A DNA stretch of 64,000 bases from Azonexus fungiphilus (GTDB lineage: Bacteria > Pseudomonadota > Gammaproteobacteria > Burkholderiales > Rhodocyclaceae). How positions within the stretch are numbered: position 1 is the stretch's first letter; each line of letters starts with the position of its first letter. Shown here piece after piece: positions 16,599 to 26,303 of this stretch. Both the position numbers and the translations under genes were made by a program. A model generated the notes under the pieces. It saw nothing but the letters and a program-made list of their open reading frames with translations, was not told the DNA's origin and searched no databases. The DNA is taken from assembly GCF_003634965.1 (NCBI RefSeq), contig NZ_RBXP01000011.1, forward strand, positions 1-64,000. The letters run 5' to 3'.

Positions 16599-17972
16599 TC
16601 ACTGTAGCATGAAGGTTTCGTACTCGAGCCGGTTGAGCTGGCGGGTGAGCAGGACCAGGCCGGTGCACAGCGTGATCAGGACCGACAGCGTGAAGCCGTA
16701 GCCGTAGAGCGCGGCGCCGAAGGCCAGCGTGAGGGCGGTCAGGAGCACGTTGAGGACGACGAACTCGAGGCACAGGAAGAGCACGATGCGGCGCTGGTCG
16801 AGGTAGAAGAAGACGTTGAGGATGGCCATCAGGCCGACCTGCAGGCCGGCGCCGATGACCTGGACGTGGAGCAGCGGCAGGTACAGCTCGGAGATGCCGA
16901 GGGCGCGCAGCAGCGCCGGGCCGGCGACGAAAGTGACGAGTACCGCCAGCGTCTGGATCTTGGCGATCTCGCCGAGGCCCTGCTGGATCGAATAGACCAT
17001 CTCGTCGCGCATGCTCTCGATGTACTCGAGCGAGCCGCCGTCGCGGACGGCGTCGTAGAACTTGTCGTAGTACTCGACGAAGTCGGTCTCGATGCGCACC
17101 AGGAAAACCGCCATTCCGGGGATGATCGACAGGTAGGAGAGGAAGACCGGCAGGTCGTAGATCAGCGAGGCCCGCAGGTGGCCGATGATCGGGTCGGAGG
17201 TCGGCGGGAAATACCAGAACATGAACTTGTCGACCCAGATCGCCAGGTTGTAGAGGAAGCCGATGGCGATCAGGCTCGGGTAGAACAGCTTGAAGTCGGC
17301 GAAATCGAAGCGGATCAGCTGCTGCTCGAGGCTGAACTCGCGCACCGTCAGCACCCACATCCCGGCCAGCAGCACGAAGTTGCCGAAGACGAAGCCGCCG
17401 AGCAGGCCTTCGAGGCCGTAGGCGCGCAGCCACAGGGCGCTGATCACGATCAGCGCGTAGGCCAGCGCGAACAGGCCGACGATTGCCTTGTAGCGCTTCA
17501 TCCCGGAGAGCAGGATGGTGAGCACCCAGACGCCGCACATCAGCACGAAGCCGGCCAGCATCAGCAGGCGATACACCAGGCCCTGGCCGGGCAGCAGCAG
17601 GAACAGGCAGAGCGTGCCGACGAGGCCGGCGCCGCCGACGACGATCAGCATCAGGCCGTGCAGGTTGGGCAGGATCACGTCCTTCTTCTTCTCGAACAGG
17701 CGGTCGGAAACGAAGCGGGTGAAGGCGAGCTGGACCAGGCCGGTGAGGATCAGGCTGCTGGCGACCAGGTAGGTGACCGAGGTCTGGAACTGGGTGACCA
17801 GGAAACTGGGGACGACGACGCTGGCACTGAACAGGCCGATCAGCAGGATGCCGACGATCGAGAAGACCCACGGGCCGGAACCGATGATGCCGGCGTAGGC
17901 GTAGGCCTCGATCAGGCCGACCAGGGTGTTCTTGCGCAGCAGGCGGCGCAGTTCGAATCCGATGCCGGCCAT
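16599..17972 (-). CDS. pelG: Pel exopolysaccharide inner-membrane transporter PelG
   Basis: 457 residues, about 12 membrane segments. The N-terminus GIGFELRRLLRKNTLVGLIEAYAYAGIIGSGPW is the conserved start of PelG, a MOP/PST-superfamily protein. In the Pel system PelD, PelE, PelF and PelG form the inner-membrane synthase-export complex that polymerises and moves the cationic GalNAc/GlcNAc (Pel) polymer across the membrane. Its ATG shares one base with the pelF stop, giving tight coupling. It is the last gene of the operon; no clear terminator separates it from the following cupin gene. Confidence 0.95.
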   Translation of the reverse strand: MAGIGFELRRLLRKNTLVGLIEAYAYAGIIGSGPWVFSIVGILLIGLFSASVVVPSFLVTQFQTSVTYLVASSLILTGLVQLAFTRFVSDRLFEKKKDVILPNLHGLMLIVVGGAGLVGTLCLFLLLPGQGLVYRLLMLAGFVLMCGVWVLTILLSGMKRYKAIVGLFALAYALIVISALWLRAYGLEGLLGGFVFGNFVLLAGMWVLTVREFSLEQQLIRFDFADFKLFYPSLIAIGFLYNLAIWVDKFMFWYFPPTSDPIIGHLRASLIYDLPVFLSYLSIIPGMAVFLVRIETDFVEYYDKFYDAVRDGGSLEYIESMRDEMVYSIQQGLGEIAKIQTLAVLVTFVAGPALLRALGISELYLPLLHVQVIGAGLQVGLMAILNVFFYLDQRRIVLFLCLEFVVLNVLLTALTLAFGAALYGYGFTLSVLITLCTGLVLLTRQLNRLEYETFMLQ

Positions 17973-19504
17973 CAGTGCGCTCCGTCGGGGCGGGCGAAGG
18001 CGCCTTCGTAGACCTGGCGGTAGCTGCCGAACATCAGGTCGTCGGTGTAGTAGCGCTCGACCCGGCGGATGCCGGCTTCGCTCGCCGCCTGCCAGGCCTG
18101 CGTGTCGCCGAGCAGTTCGAGGGCGGCATCGGCGAGGCCCTGCGGGTCGGCGATCTTGACGACGCGACCGGAGATGCCGAGGGCGCGGTCAGCGTCGTCG
18201 AGTCCCTCGATCAGCTGGCGGCAGGAGCCGACGTCGGTGGAGACGGTCGGCACGCCGGCCGCGTAGCCTTCGAGGATGACCAGCGGCAGCGCCTCGCTGA
18301 TCGACGAGAGGATGGTCAGGCCGATCTTCGGCAGCAGCGCCTCGACCTTCTGGAAGCCGAGGAAGCGGACGTGGTTTTCCAGGCCGAGGCTGCGCACCAG
18401 GTCGTGGCATTCCTGCGCGTAGGCCTGGTCTTCGTCTTCCGGGCCGGCGATCCAGCCTTCGGCGTCGGGCATCCGGTTGACTACCCGGCGCATCGCCCGG
18501 ATGAAGGTCTTGATGTCCTTGATCGGCACGACCCGGCCGATCAGGCACAGCACCGGCGGCGGCGTGGCCGGGCGCAGCGCGCGCAGCGGCGCGAAGCGGG
18601 CGAGGCTGATGCCGTTGGGGATGTTGCGCGTGCGTTCGGCGGCGGCGCCGTCGGCGACCTGGCGCAGGCGGTTGCTCTCGTAGAGGGCGATGATCGGGTC
18701 GGCGGCGTCGTAGCAGAAGCGGCCGAGCCATTCGAAGAAGCCCATCCACATCTTGCGGAAGTAGGAGAGTTCGGTCGGGTCGCGCTGGAAGACGTTGCGG
18801 TTGTCGCGGATCCACTCACTCTTGAACAGGTCGATCTTGCGTTCCTTGGTGTAGATGCCGTGCTCGGAAAGGACCAGCGGCAGGCCGCGCGACTGGTGCA
18901 GCAGGGCGCCGAGGAAGCCGGCGTAGCCGGTCGAGACCGAATGCAGGATGCGCACCGGGATCAGGTTGCGGGCGATGTGCGCCAGCGTCCACAGCGGCTG
19001 GTGCATGATGCGCACGGTCCAGAAATAGTCGACGAAGGACGGGTCCGAGCAGTAGCGCCGGTAGTGGTCGCAGATGATTTCCCAGGCGGCTTCGCTGTGC
19101 AGGAAGTCTTCCAGCGTCAGGCGGCCGCCCGGCAGCATCTCGCGGGCGATCTCGCGGAAGGCGGCGAGCGCCTCGGCCGGCGCCGAGCCGTGCAGCAGCT
19201 TGTCGTGCATGGCCGCCGACAGCCGGAAGGCCTGGGCGTCGCCGGCGCGCGCCGCCGGCTCGAAGACGGTGTCGATCGCGTCGTAGAGGAAATACTCCTC
19301 GAAATGGACGACATTGGCCGGCAGTTCGTACTTGGGCTGGTCGTAGTCCTCGCGGCGGCTGCCGAGGAAGACGATGGCGAAACGGTATTCGGGGTAGGCG
19401 CGGATGATCTGGTTGACCCAGCTCGAGACGCCGCCGCTGACGTAGGGGAAGGTGCCCTCGAGCAGCAGCGCGATGTCGGCCTGGTCGGCGGTCGGGAAGG
19501 TCAT
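17972..19504 (-). CDS. pelF: Pel polysaccharide glycosyltransferase PelF (GT4)
   Basis: 510 residues, full length. It begins DIALLLEGTFPYVSGGVSSWVNQIIRAYPEYRFAIVFLGS, the diagnostic PelF N-terminus. The C-terminal GT-B domain has VLCLIGRVVPIKDIKTFIRAM (about residue 300) and the ISEALPLVILEGYAAGVPTVSTDVG donor-binding segment. PelF is the cytosolic synthase that uses UDP-GalNAc (and probably UDP-GlcNAc) to build Pel. Its start overlaps the pelE stop by 4 bases (ATGA) and its stop overlaps pelG by one base. Confidence 0.96.
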   Translation of the reverse strand: MTFPTADQADIALLLEGTFPYVSGGVSSWVNQIIRAYPEYRFAIVFLGSRREDYDQPKYELPANVVHFEEYFLYDAIDTVFEPAARAGDAQAFRLSAAMHDKLLHGSAPAEALAAFREIAREMLPGGRLTLEDFLHSEAAWEIICDHYRRYCSDPSFVDYFWTVRIMHQPLWTLAHIARNLIPVRILHSVSTGYAGFLGALLHQSRGLPLVLSEHGIYTKERKIDLFKSEWIRDNRNVFQRDPTELSYFRKMWMGFFEWLGRFCYDAADPIIALYESNRLRQVADGAAAERTRNIPNGISLARFAPLRALRPATPPPVLCLIGRVVPIKDIKTFIRAMRRVVNRMPDAEGWIAGPEDEDQAYAQECHDLVRSLGLENHVRFLGFQKVEALLPKIGLTILSSISEALPLVILEGYAAGVPTVSTDVGSCRQLIEGLDDADRALGISGRVVKIADPQGLADAALELLGDTQAWQAASEAGIRRVERYYTDDLMFGSYRQVYEGAFARPDGAH

Positions 19505-20505
19505 CGGGCGTTGGTCCAGTAGTCGATCACCGGGCGCAGGCGCGGCAGCGAGGCCCAGTTCGCGAGTTCGTTCATGAGGCGGGCGGTGGTCGCGAAATCG
19601 CGTCGCGCGAAGCCGAGTTCGGCCTGGTAGGGCAGCACCCGGGTCGCCGGCAGGCCGAGTTCGAGGGCCCGGCGGTAGGCGCGGTCGGCGCCGTCGAGGT
19701 CGCCGGTTTCGTGCAGCAGTCTGCCCAGGCGCAGTTGCAGCGCGGCGTTGTCGGGCGCCGCGGCGAGCACGATCTGGCAGTAGCGGCGCGATTCGGCGAT
19801 GGCGTAGTCGCGCAGGTCGCCTTGCGCCAGCTCCTGGTAGACGAGTTCCCAGTAGAGGTCGGAGAGGCGCTGGGTGACGTCGAGGCGGGCGCGGCTGTCG
19901 CCGGCCGGCAGTTCGGCGAGCGCCTTCAGTTCCTCGTCGATGGCGCGGTTGATGCGTTTTTCCTGGTTGTCGAGCATGCCGTAGGCGAGCAGCCGGATGT
20001 CTTCGCTCGGGTCGCTCAGGACATCGCGCAGGAGCGGCGTCGAGACTCGGCCGGAGACGTACTGGAGGGCGGTCATCGCGCCGATGCGGGCGTTGATCGG
20101 GACGGCGCTGTTGCCGAGGAAGGAGCGCAGCCCGGATTGGCGGAAGCCGGCTTGCGGCCGCTGGTGCGGATCGAAGGCCGGCAGCTGCAGCGATTCGAAG
20201 GCCGGCCGGGCTTGCGGCGAGCGATAGACGCGGAGCAGCAGGGTGCCGACGGCAACGCCGACGAAACCGGCGATGGGCACGCCGTAGCAGCAGGCAGCCA
20301 TCAGCAGCAACAGCCGCAGGCGCTGGCGCGGCGGGCCGGCGGGCAGCAGCGCGGCGGTGGCGGCGGCGAGCAGCAGGCTGGCGCCGAGGTGCACGAGCAG
20401 GTACCAGGCCAGGCGCTGGTCGGCGCCGCCGTCGATCAGGAGGACGCCGCTCCAGGCGCCGATCTCGAGCAGCAGCGCGGAGAGGCCGAGCTTGAGGCTA
20501 GCCAT
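19501..20505 (-). CDS. pelE: Pel assembly protein PelE (membrane-anchored TPR protein)
   Basis: 334 residues. Two to three hydrophobic helices occupy the first 100 residues (LVHLGASLLLAAATAALL and IAGFVGVAVGTLLLRVY). A helical cytosolic part follows with tetratricopeptide-like repeats: ALQLRLGRLLHETGDLDGADRAYRRALELGLP is a clear TPR. PelE links PelD and PelF in the inner membrane complex. The ATG lies within the last codons of pelD (8-base overlap) and the stop overlaps pelF, so PelD-PelE-PelF-PelG are translationally coupled. Position and architecture make the assignment firm although PelE sequences diverge a lot. Confidence 0.92.
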   Translation of the reverse strand: MASLKLGLSALLLEIGAWSGVLLIDGGADQRLAWYLLVHLGASLLLAAATAALLPAGPPRQRLRLLLLMAACCYGVPIAGFVGVAVGTLLLRVYRSPQARPAFESLQLPAFDPHQRPQAGFRQSGLRSFLGNSAVPINARIGAMTALQYVSGRVSTPLLRDVLSDPSEDIRLLAYGMLDNQEKRINRAIDEELKALAELPAGDSRARLDVTQRLSDLYWELVYQELAQGDLRDYAIAESRRYCQIVLAAAPDNAALQLRLGRLLHETGDLDGADRAYRRALELGLPATRVLPYQAELGFARRDFATTARLMNELANWASLPRLRPVIDYWTNAR

Positions 20506-21895
20506 CGGCCAGCTCCTGGATGCGCTTGAGCACGCTCAGCGGGGCGTCGGCCTGCAGCGGCAGGATGTGCGGGAAGACGCCGAGTTCGGCGAGGCTGCCG
20601 GCGGACTTCTGCTTCGCCCAAGCTTCCAGGCGGGCCAGGTAGCCTTCGGCGGTGGAGGCATCGCCGAGCGGCATCATCGTCGCCAGGACCATTTTTTCCG
20701 GGCCGGCACACAGCCAGTGCTCGTCGAGGGCGCGCTTCATCCGCATCAGCTGGACCGGCAGGTCGGCATCGACGGCGCGCGGCAGCAGTTCGAGGGCGAC
20801 GACGATGCTGCCGATGCCGGTGCTGCGCCGCAGGTGCCACAGGCGCTGCGCCTCGAAGGCGAATTCCGGCGGGCAGGTCGGCAGCTCGCGGCAGACCGGT
20901 TCGGCCAGCGCATGTACGGCGAGGCCGTCGGTGTAGTAGCCGAGCAGCAGGTTGATGGTCTGCAGGGTTTCGTCCTGGAGCGAGAAGAATGGCAGCTCTT
21001 CGACGGTCAACAGGCCGTAAACGTCATTATTCAGGTTGATCAGCGGGGCCGCGATCAGGTAGCGGGTCTGCGCCTGCTGCTCGGCCTGGACCTGGGTGAT
21101 GTGGCAGAGCGCCTGGCTGCGCAGTGCCTGTTCGATCATCGGGTCGTCGGCGACCAGGGCGCCGGTGCTGCCGATGCTGGCCAGCGGCTGGCCGCTGACC
21201 TGTTCGTCGACGACGCGGTAGAGGCTGGCGCTTTCCAGCTGGCAGTACTGGGCCAGCAGGCGCAGCAGGGTCTGCGCGCCGTGGGCGTCGTCGCGGTTGT
21301 TGCCGAGGCCGCGCAAGGTCAGCAGCGCGTCGCGCATCGACATCGGGCGGCTGATCAGGTCCTGCTCGAGGCGGTCGTGCGAGAGGCGGAGCAGGTAGTA
21401 CTGGCGGGTCAGGTGCTCGAGCCGCTGGTCGAGGTAGATCTGCACCGTCTCGGCCCGGCGGGTGCGGGCCAGCCACAGGCTGGAGAACTCGCCGACGAGC
21501 ATGACCAGGATCAGCCCACCGAGGAAGTACAGCTTGGGGAAGGCGTCGTAGTGGCCGACGTTGAGCAGCAGCCAGGCGCCGAGCAGGATGCCGGCGCCGC
21601 CAAGCCCGGCCAGCGGGCCGTAGCGCAGGGCGAGGATGATCGGCGCGAACCAGCTCCACGGGAAGCTGGCATTGACGCAGAGCGGATCGCCCGGATTGAG
21701 CAGGAAACCGAGGCCGACGGTGAGCAGCGGCAGGAGCAGGATCTCGGCGCCGGCGGCGACCGGGCTGACGCTGGTCGAGGTCAGCTTGCCGAGCGCGGTG
21801 CCGGTCAGCGAGGCTTCGTCGCGCGCCGGCTGCGCCGGGTCGAGCGCGCCGCCCTGGTCGTGGCGGAAGCCGCCGGAGAATGGCCCGGAGGTCAT
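20498..21895 (-). CDS. pelD: c-di-GMP-binding Pel regulator PelD
   Basis: 465 residues: about four N-terminal membrane helices (about 48-140), a GAF domain (about 170-320) and a C-terminal degenerate GGDEF domain that lacks the catalytic motif. In the last domain RALD at about residues 388-391 matches the RxxD inhibitory-site motif by which PelD of Pseudomonas binds c-di-GMP, in the same relative position. PelD therefore should gate the PelDEFG synthase complex on c-di-GMP level. It starts 16 bases after pelC. The c-di-GMP binding in this organism is inferred from the motif. Confidence 0.95.
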   Translation of the reverse strand: MTSGPFSGGFRHDQGGALDPAQPARDEASLTGTALGKLTSTSVSPVAAGAEILLLPLLTVGLGFLLNPGDPLCVNASFPWSWFAPIILALRYGPLAGLGGAGILLGAWLLLNVGHYDAFPKLYFLGGLILVMLVGEFSSLWLARTRRAETVQIYLDQRLEHLTRQYYLLRLSHDRLEQDLISRPMSMRDALLTLRGLGNNRDDAHGAQTLLRLLAQYCQLESASLYRVVDEQVSGQPLASIGSTGALVADDPMIEQALRSQALCHITQVQAEQQAQTRYLIAAPLINLNNDVYGLLTVEELPFFSLQDETLQTINLLLGYYTDGLAVHALAEPVCRELPTCPPEFAFEAQRLWHLRRSTGIGSIVVALELLPRAVDADLPVQLMRMKRALDEHWLCAGPEKMVLATMMPLGDASTAEGYLARLEAWAKQKSAGSLAELGVFPHILPLQADAPLSVLKRIQELADG

Positions 21896-21911
21896 GCCTG
21901 GCGATCCGGCT

Positions 21912-22463
21912 TCAGCGGGCGCCGGCGAGGCCGGTCGACAGCAGGTCGCGGATCAGCTGCTGGGCCACCGCCGAGAGTGCCTCGCGGCTCCACCCGGTCT
22001 TGCCGCCGGTGCCGCTCCACAGCGTGTCGCCGCTGGCGACGTCGATGATCTGCAGGGTGACGCCGGCGGCCGGCTCGCCGTCGACGCCGACCTTGTAGCG
22101 CCATTCGTCGACGGCACCGGTCAGCGCGTAGCGGGCACCCTGCTGGCGGGCCCAGGCGAGGGCGTCTTCCTGCAGCTTCTGCTCGCTGCCCTCGAACAGC
22201 GCGTCCTGCTGGCTGGCCAGCGGGTAGCGCTTGACCCGGCTGAGGCCCTTGGTGCGCAGCAGGGCTTCGGCGATCGATTCGGCGCGCTGGCCGGCGAGCG
22301 GCGTCTCGGTGTGGTTGGCAAACGGCAGGACCACCCAGGCGGCCTGGGGTTCGAGCGTCGGCGCGCTGCCGCGGTCGATGGTCGAGCAGGCGGCGAGGAG
22401 CACGGCGAGGCTGCCGATGAACAGGGTGCGCAGGCTGCGCAGGCGAGAGTGGCGATGGGTCAT
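21912..22463 (-). CDS. pelC: Pel outer-membrane lipoprotein PelC
   Basis: 183 residues with a lipoprotein signal (LFIGSLAVLLAAC, Cys about residue 26). The mature part starts WVVLPFANHTETPLAGQRAESIAEALLRTKG and ends with ISxxLLSTG-like helix, the compact alpha/beta fold of PelC. PelC forms a periplasmic ring of 12 subunits under the PelB pore and funnels the cationic polymer through an acidic surface. It lies 24 bases after pelB and 16 before pelD. Confidence 0.93.
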   Translation of the reverse strand: MTHRHSRLRSLRTLFIGSLAVLLAACSTIDRGSAPTLEPQAAWVVLPFANHTETPLAGQRAESIAEALLRTKGLSRVKRYPLASQQDALFEGSEQKLQEDALAWARQQGARYALTGAVDEWRYKVGVDGEPAAGVTLQIIDVASGDTLWSGTGGKTGWSREALSAVAQQLIRDLLSTGLAGAR

Positions 22464-22487
22464 GGTCGTTCCCCGTTGGGTTGAAGG

Positions 22488-25400
22488 TCAGTAATGAAGT
22501 CGGTAGGTGAGCCGCATGTCGCGGACCGGTGCGTTGGTCTGGGTGCCGGCCTTGCCGTAGCCTAGGCTGAAGGCCAGGTGGTCGGCGCCGAGCAGGCTGC
22601 CGGCGAGGCCGAGGCGGAGGTCGTAGCCGCTGCCGAGTTCGCTGTGCCAGGTGCGGGCGATGCTGGCGAACGGGCGCGTGGCGCGGGTGTATTCGCGTTC
22701 GTGGCGGACGTCGGTGGACAGGCGGATGCCGTAGAAGCTGAAATCGTCGGGCAGGTAGTAGTCGGCGGCCGGCGGCTGGTTGTCGCCGGGCGAGACGAAA
22801 TCGGCCGGGAACAGCCGGGCGATGCGGGCGTCGCGGGCGCTGAAACCGCTGAAGTCGTCGACCCGGCTGAAGTCGTGTTTCGACCAGAAGGCGCTGAATT
22901 CGAGGTCGCGGGCTTCCTGGCGATAGGTGTGGGCGTAGGTCAGCGCGGTCTGGCGACCGCTGCCGACGCGGGCGCCGCTCTGCAGCTGGTAGCGTTCCTG
23001 GCTGTGCTCGAGCAGCAACTGGTCCATCCGCGTCGGGCGGTAGCGCAGGCTGACGAAGGCCCGGTCCTTCATGCCGGCGACCCGTAGCGGCTGGCTTTCC
23101 TGGCTGGGCAGGTCGCTGCCCAGGCCGATGCGCAGCGACAGGCGGTCGTCGATGCGCTGCTCGTGTTCGATCGCGAGCGGCGTGTAGGCGGCGAAGCTCT
23201 CCCGCCGGTCGATGCGGAAAACCGTCTCGCCGTCGGCATGGCGCCAGTTCAGGCGGGTGCTGAGCAGGGTTTCGTCGGGAACGGCACGCATCACTTCCGG
23301 CTTCTTGACCTCGCGCTGGATGCGCCCCCAGTCGATGTCGAGCGCCAGCCGCGGATTGATTGCCAGGTGCCAGCTGGCGCTGCCCTCGCGTTCCTCGATC
23401 GAGTCGAGGTCGGTGCTGGCCAGCGCGACGCCGCCGTGGTTGCTGAAGGCAAGCAGGGTTTCGGTGAGCTGCAGGTGGGTCGGGTTGTCGTCGGTCTGGT
23501 CGGTCTGCGCCTCGAAGCCGGCGCTTTGCGCCAGGCGCAGGTCGTCGACGGCGCGCGCCGCGTTGACGCGGTCGTAGCGGGGCAGGCGCTCGTCGAACGT
23601 TGCCAGCAGTTGGCCGATCGCCGGTGTGTCGCGCTCGGCCAGGGCGACGGTGATCTCGGCCCAGAGCGGTCGGTTGGCGCGGTTGCTGCGGGTCCTGGCG
23701 TACTGGTGATGAAGGAAGGCGCGCTCGGCGCTGTACTCGGCGTGGTCCTGCAGCCAGCCGATCGCGGTTTCGGCGGCGGCGTTGGAAAAGCTGTCGCGGT
23801 CGCTGCGGTCGAGGCGCAGCAGTTCGCCCAGGACCTCGCGCGCCGGGTCGCCCGGGCGCTGGGTCAGCATCAGCCGGGTGCGGGCGATGCGCCGGGCTTC
23901 GTCGAGGCCTTCCTCGGTCAGCCAGCGCTGGCGCGCCTGGCGCAGGCCGTCGTTGCCCCGGCTGCGCTGCCATTCCTCGGAGAGCAGCAGGCGGCGCAGG
24001 CGCCAGGCGAGCTCCGACTGCTGGTTCTGGTCGAGGGCATCGGCGTAGTTCATCATCCACAGCAGGTCGTCGCGGTGGGCGGCGGCGCGCGGTGTCAGGT
24101 AGCGCTGCAGCGCGACCTGGGGCAGCGACAGCGCCTGGTAGCTGGAAGCCAGTGCGTCGTGCAGCGCCGGGTTGCGCGCCCAGCTGCGTTCGTGCGTGGC
24201 CAGCAGCTTGCGCAGCGAGGCCGCGTCGTTGCCGTCGATGAACAGCCAGAGCAGTGCCTGTTGCAGGTCGGCGGCATCGGGGGCCAGGCGCAGGCCGGCT
24301 TCGAAATTGCGACGGGCGAGCGCGAACTGGCCGATGTTCTGCTGGTAGGTGCCGGCCAGGCGCAGGAAGATCGGCTGCGTCTGCAGCGGCTTCAGCGCGT
24401 GGCGGCTGGCGTCGGGCGCGGTGTCGATCCGCGCCAGCAACTGGCCGATTTCCGGCCAGCGGTTGCGGGCGCTGTACAGCGTCATCGCCTGGATCAGGTA
24501 GCGCGGCTCGTCGAACTTGTCCCAGGCATGCGCCGACACGCGTGCCGCCTCGAGCGGCGCGGCGAGCTGGAGCAGGCGGATCAGGGCGTCGTAATCGCCG
24601 GCCTCGGCCTTGTCGGCGTCGACCAGGCGGCGGAAGGCGTCGATCGCCTGGGCGTCGCGCTGGTGCAGTTCGGCGAGCTGGCCGTGCAGGCGCCAGTATT
24701 CGATTTCTTCCTCGCTGGCGGTGCCGGCGCGTTCCCGGGCGCGCTCCAGCCAGGCCAGGCTTTCGCTGCGCTGGCCGCGGATCAGCAGCATCACCGCGAC
24801 GCGCAGGGCGCGTGCCGGCGTCAGCTGGGCCGGGTCGGCGAACAGCCGCTCCCAGGCGGCCAGCGCGACCTCGGTGTCGCCGGCGCGCTCGGCCAGTTCG
24901 GCGAGCAGTTCGATGATTTCCGGCTTCGGCTGGCGCTGGCTGAGGCCCTGCAGGTAGGCGATGGCCGGCGCCGGCGTGCCCAGCCGCTCGTAGGCCGCGA
25001 CCAGTTCGCGGATCAGGCGCAGGTCGGCCGGCTGGCGACCGATCTGGTATTGCAGTGCGGGAATCAGCGCGGCATCGTCGAACAGCGACGGCGCCAGGCG
25101 CAGCACCGCCTGCCAGGCTTCGTCGCCGTGCCCGGCGTGGGCCAGCTTGACCCAGTTGGCGAGCGCCACCTGCGGCCGCGCCGTCCACTCCGAGACGCGC
25201 GCCAGCCGTTCGCGCCAGGCCGCGTCCTCGGGGACCTGGCGGACCGCCGAGTCGGCGACCTGCCAGGCATCCTCGAGCTTGCGATTCTCGAGGAAGACCT
25301 CGTAGCCGAGGGTGTAGATGCGGTCGTCGAAGGCGATCCCGGGGCCGCGCGCGGTGCCGGCCGACGATGCATTGCGGAAGCTGCCTTCGCCCCAGGCGCG

Positions 25401-26303
25401 GGCGATTTCGAGGGCGCGCCATTGCTGCATCAGGGCCTGCTTGAGCAGCCGCCGGACGTAGCGGTCGGCGATGTCGGGACGGCCGGCGGCACGGGCCAGC
25501 CGGGTCATCAGCAGCAGGGTTTCCTGGTCGTCGGCAAGGGGGCCGATCTCGCGTTCGCCGGTTTCGATCGCCTGCTGCAGCAGGTTGCCGGATTGCAGCG
25601 TGCGCAGCGCCGAATGGAAATGTCGGCGGGCCAGCGCGGGGTCGGCAGTGCTGGCGCGGGCCAGCAGGTAGAGTTCGGCGCTGCCCTGGTAGTCGCCGTT
25701 GGCCAGCGACTTGCCGGCGGCGCGTTCGTACAGCCGGGCAGCCGCAGCCGGATTGTCGAGGCGCTGGCCGATGGCCTTGAACAGCCCGGCGCCGACGGTC
25801 GGCTGGCCGAGCTGGTAGGCCTTGCTGGCCAGTTCGATCTGCTGCTCGACGGCCAGGGGCATCGCGGCGAGCGCCTGCAGTTGCGCCAGCAGGCGGTTGC
25901 GCATCGCCTCGCGCGCCGGTCCGGCCGGCAGGAAGCGGTATTCGCGTTCATTCAGTTCCCATTCGACCCAGTGCGCTTCCTGGCGCACCGCCGCATCGCT
26001 GGTGGCGAGCGCCGGTTGCAGCGTCGCCCGGGCTTCCGCGGGCTTGCCCATCTCCGCCTGGCGGCGGGCGAGCAGCAGCCGCAGCCTGGGGTTTTCCGGG
26101 TCGCTGCGCAGCAGGTTGGCGAGGTAGGCGGCCGACAGCTCGGTGTCGGGCATTTCGGTCAGCCGCCGCTCGAGGTCGGTGCGCGGATAGAGCAGGAACA
26201 GCGCCAGGCCGACGATCGCCGCGAGCAGGACGATCAGCCAGAGCGGTGCGAGCAGCGGGCGTTCAGCGGGCCGGGCAGAGGAGCTGGATCTGTGCGGCAG
26301 CAT
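22488..26303 (-). CDS. pelB: Pel outer-membrane porin with TPR scaffold, PelB
   Basis: I use ATG 26303, which overlaps the end of pelA by 41 bases; a longer frame upstream is pelA in another phase. The 1271-residue protein has an N-terminal membrane helix (LLAPLWLIVLLAAIVGLALFLLY), then about 800 residues of TPR-type helical repeats, and a C-terminal beta-barrel of about 300 residues ending with alternating hydrophobic residues and a terminal tyrosine (MRLTYRLHY), the outer-membrane barrel signature. PelB spans the envelope: the TPRs bind the PelA deacetylase/hydrolase and the barrel exports the polymer. It is slightly longer than the about 1190-residue Pseudomonas protein. Confidence 0.95.
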   Translation of the reverse strand: MLPHRSSSSARPAERPLLAPLWLIVLLAAIVGLALFLLYPRTDLERRLTEMPDTELSAAYLANLLRSDPENPRLRLLLARRQAEMGKPAEARATLQPALATSDAAVRQEAHWVEWELNEREYRFLPAGPAREAMRNRLLAQLQALAAMPLAVEQQIELASKAYQLGQPTVGAGLFKAIGQRLDNPAAAARLYERAAGKSLANGDYQGSAELYLLARASTADPALARRHFHSALRTLQSGNLLQQAIETGEREIGPLADDQETLLLMTRLARAAGRPDIADRYVRRLLKQALMQQWRALEIARAWGEGSFRNASSAGTARGPGIAFDDRIYTLGYEVFLENRKLEDAWQVADSAVRQVPEDAAWRERLARVSEWTARPQVALANWVKLAHAGHGDEAWQAVLRLAPSLFDDAALIPALQYQIGRQPADLRLIRELVAAYERLGTPAPAIAYLQGLSQRQPKPEIIELLAELAERAGDTEVALAAWERLFADPAQLTPARALRVAVMLLIRGQRSESLAWLERARERAGTASEEEIEYWRLHGQLAELHQRDAQAIDAFRRLVDADKAEAGDYDALIRLLQLAAPLEAARVSAHAWDKFDEPRYLIQAMTLYSARNRWPEIGQLLARIDTAPDASRHALKPLQTQPIFLRLAGTYQQNIGQFALARRNFEAGLRLAPDAADLQQALLWLFIDGNDAASLRKLLATHERSWARNPALHDALASSYQALSLPQVALQRYLTPRAAAHRDDLLWMMNYADALDQNQQSELAWRLRRLLLSEEWQRSRGNDGLRQARQRWLTEEGLDEARRIARTRLMLTQRPGDPAREVLGELLRLDRSDRDSFSNAAAETAIGWLQDHAEYSAERAFLHHQYARTRSNRANRPLWAEITVALAERDTPAIGQLLATFDERLPRYDRVNAARAVDDLRLAQSAGFEAQTDQTDDNPTHLQLTETLLAFSNHGGVALASTDLDSIEEREGSASWHLAINPRLALDIDWGRIQREVKKPEVMRAVPDETLLSTRLNWRHADGETVFRIDRRESFAAYTPLAIEHEQRIDDRLSLRIGLGSDLPSQESQPLRVAGMKDRAFVSLRYRPTRMDQLLLEHSQERYQLQSGARVGSGRQTALTYAHTYRQEARDLEFSAFWSKHDFSRVDDFSGFSARDARIARLFPADFVSPGDNQPPAADYYLPDDFSFYGIRLSTDVRHEREYTRATRPFASIARTWHSELGSGYDLRLGLAGSLLGADHLAFSLGYGKAGTQTNAPVRDMRLTYRLHY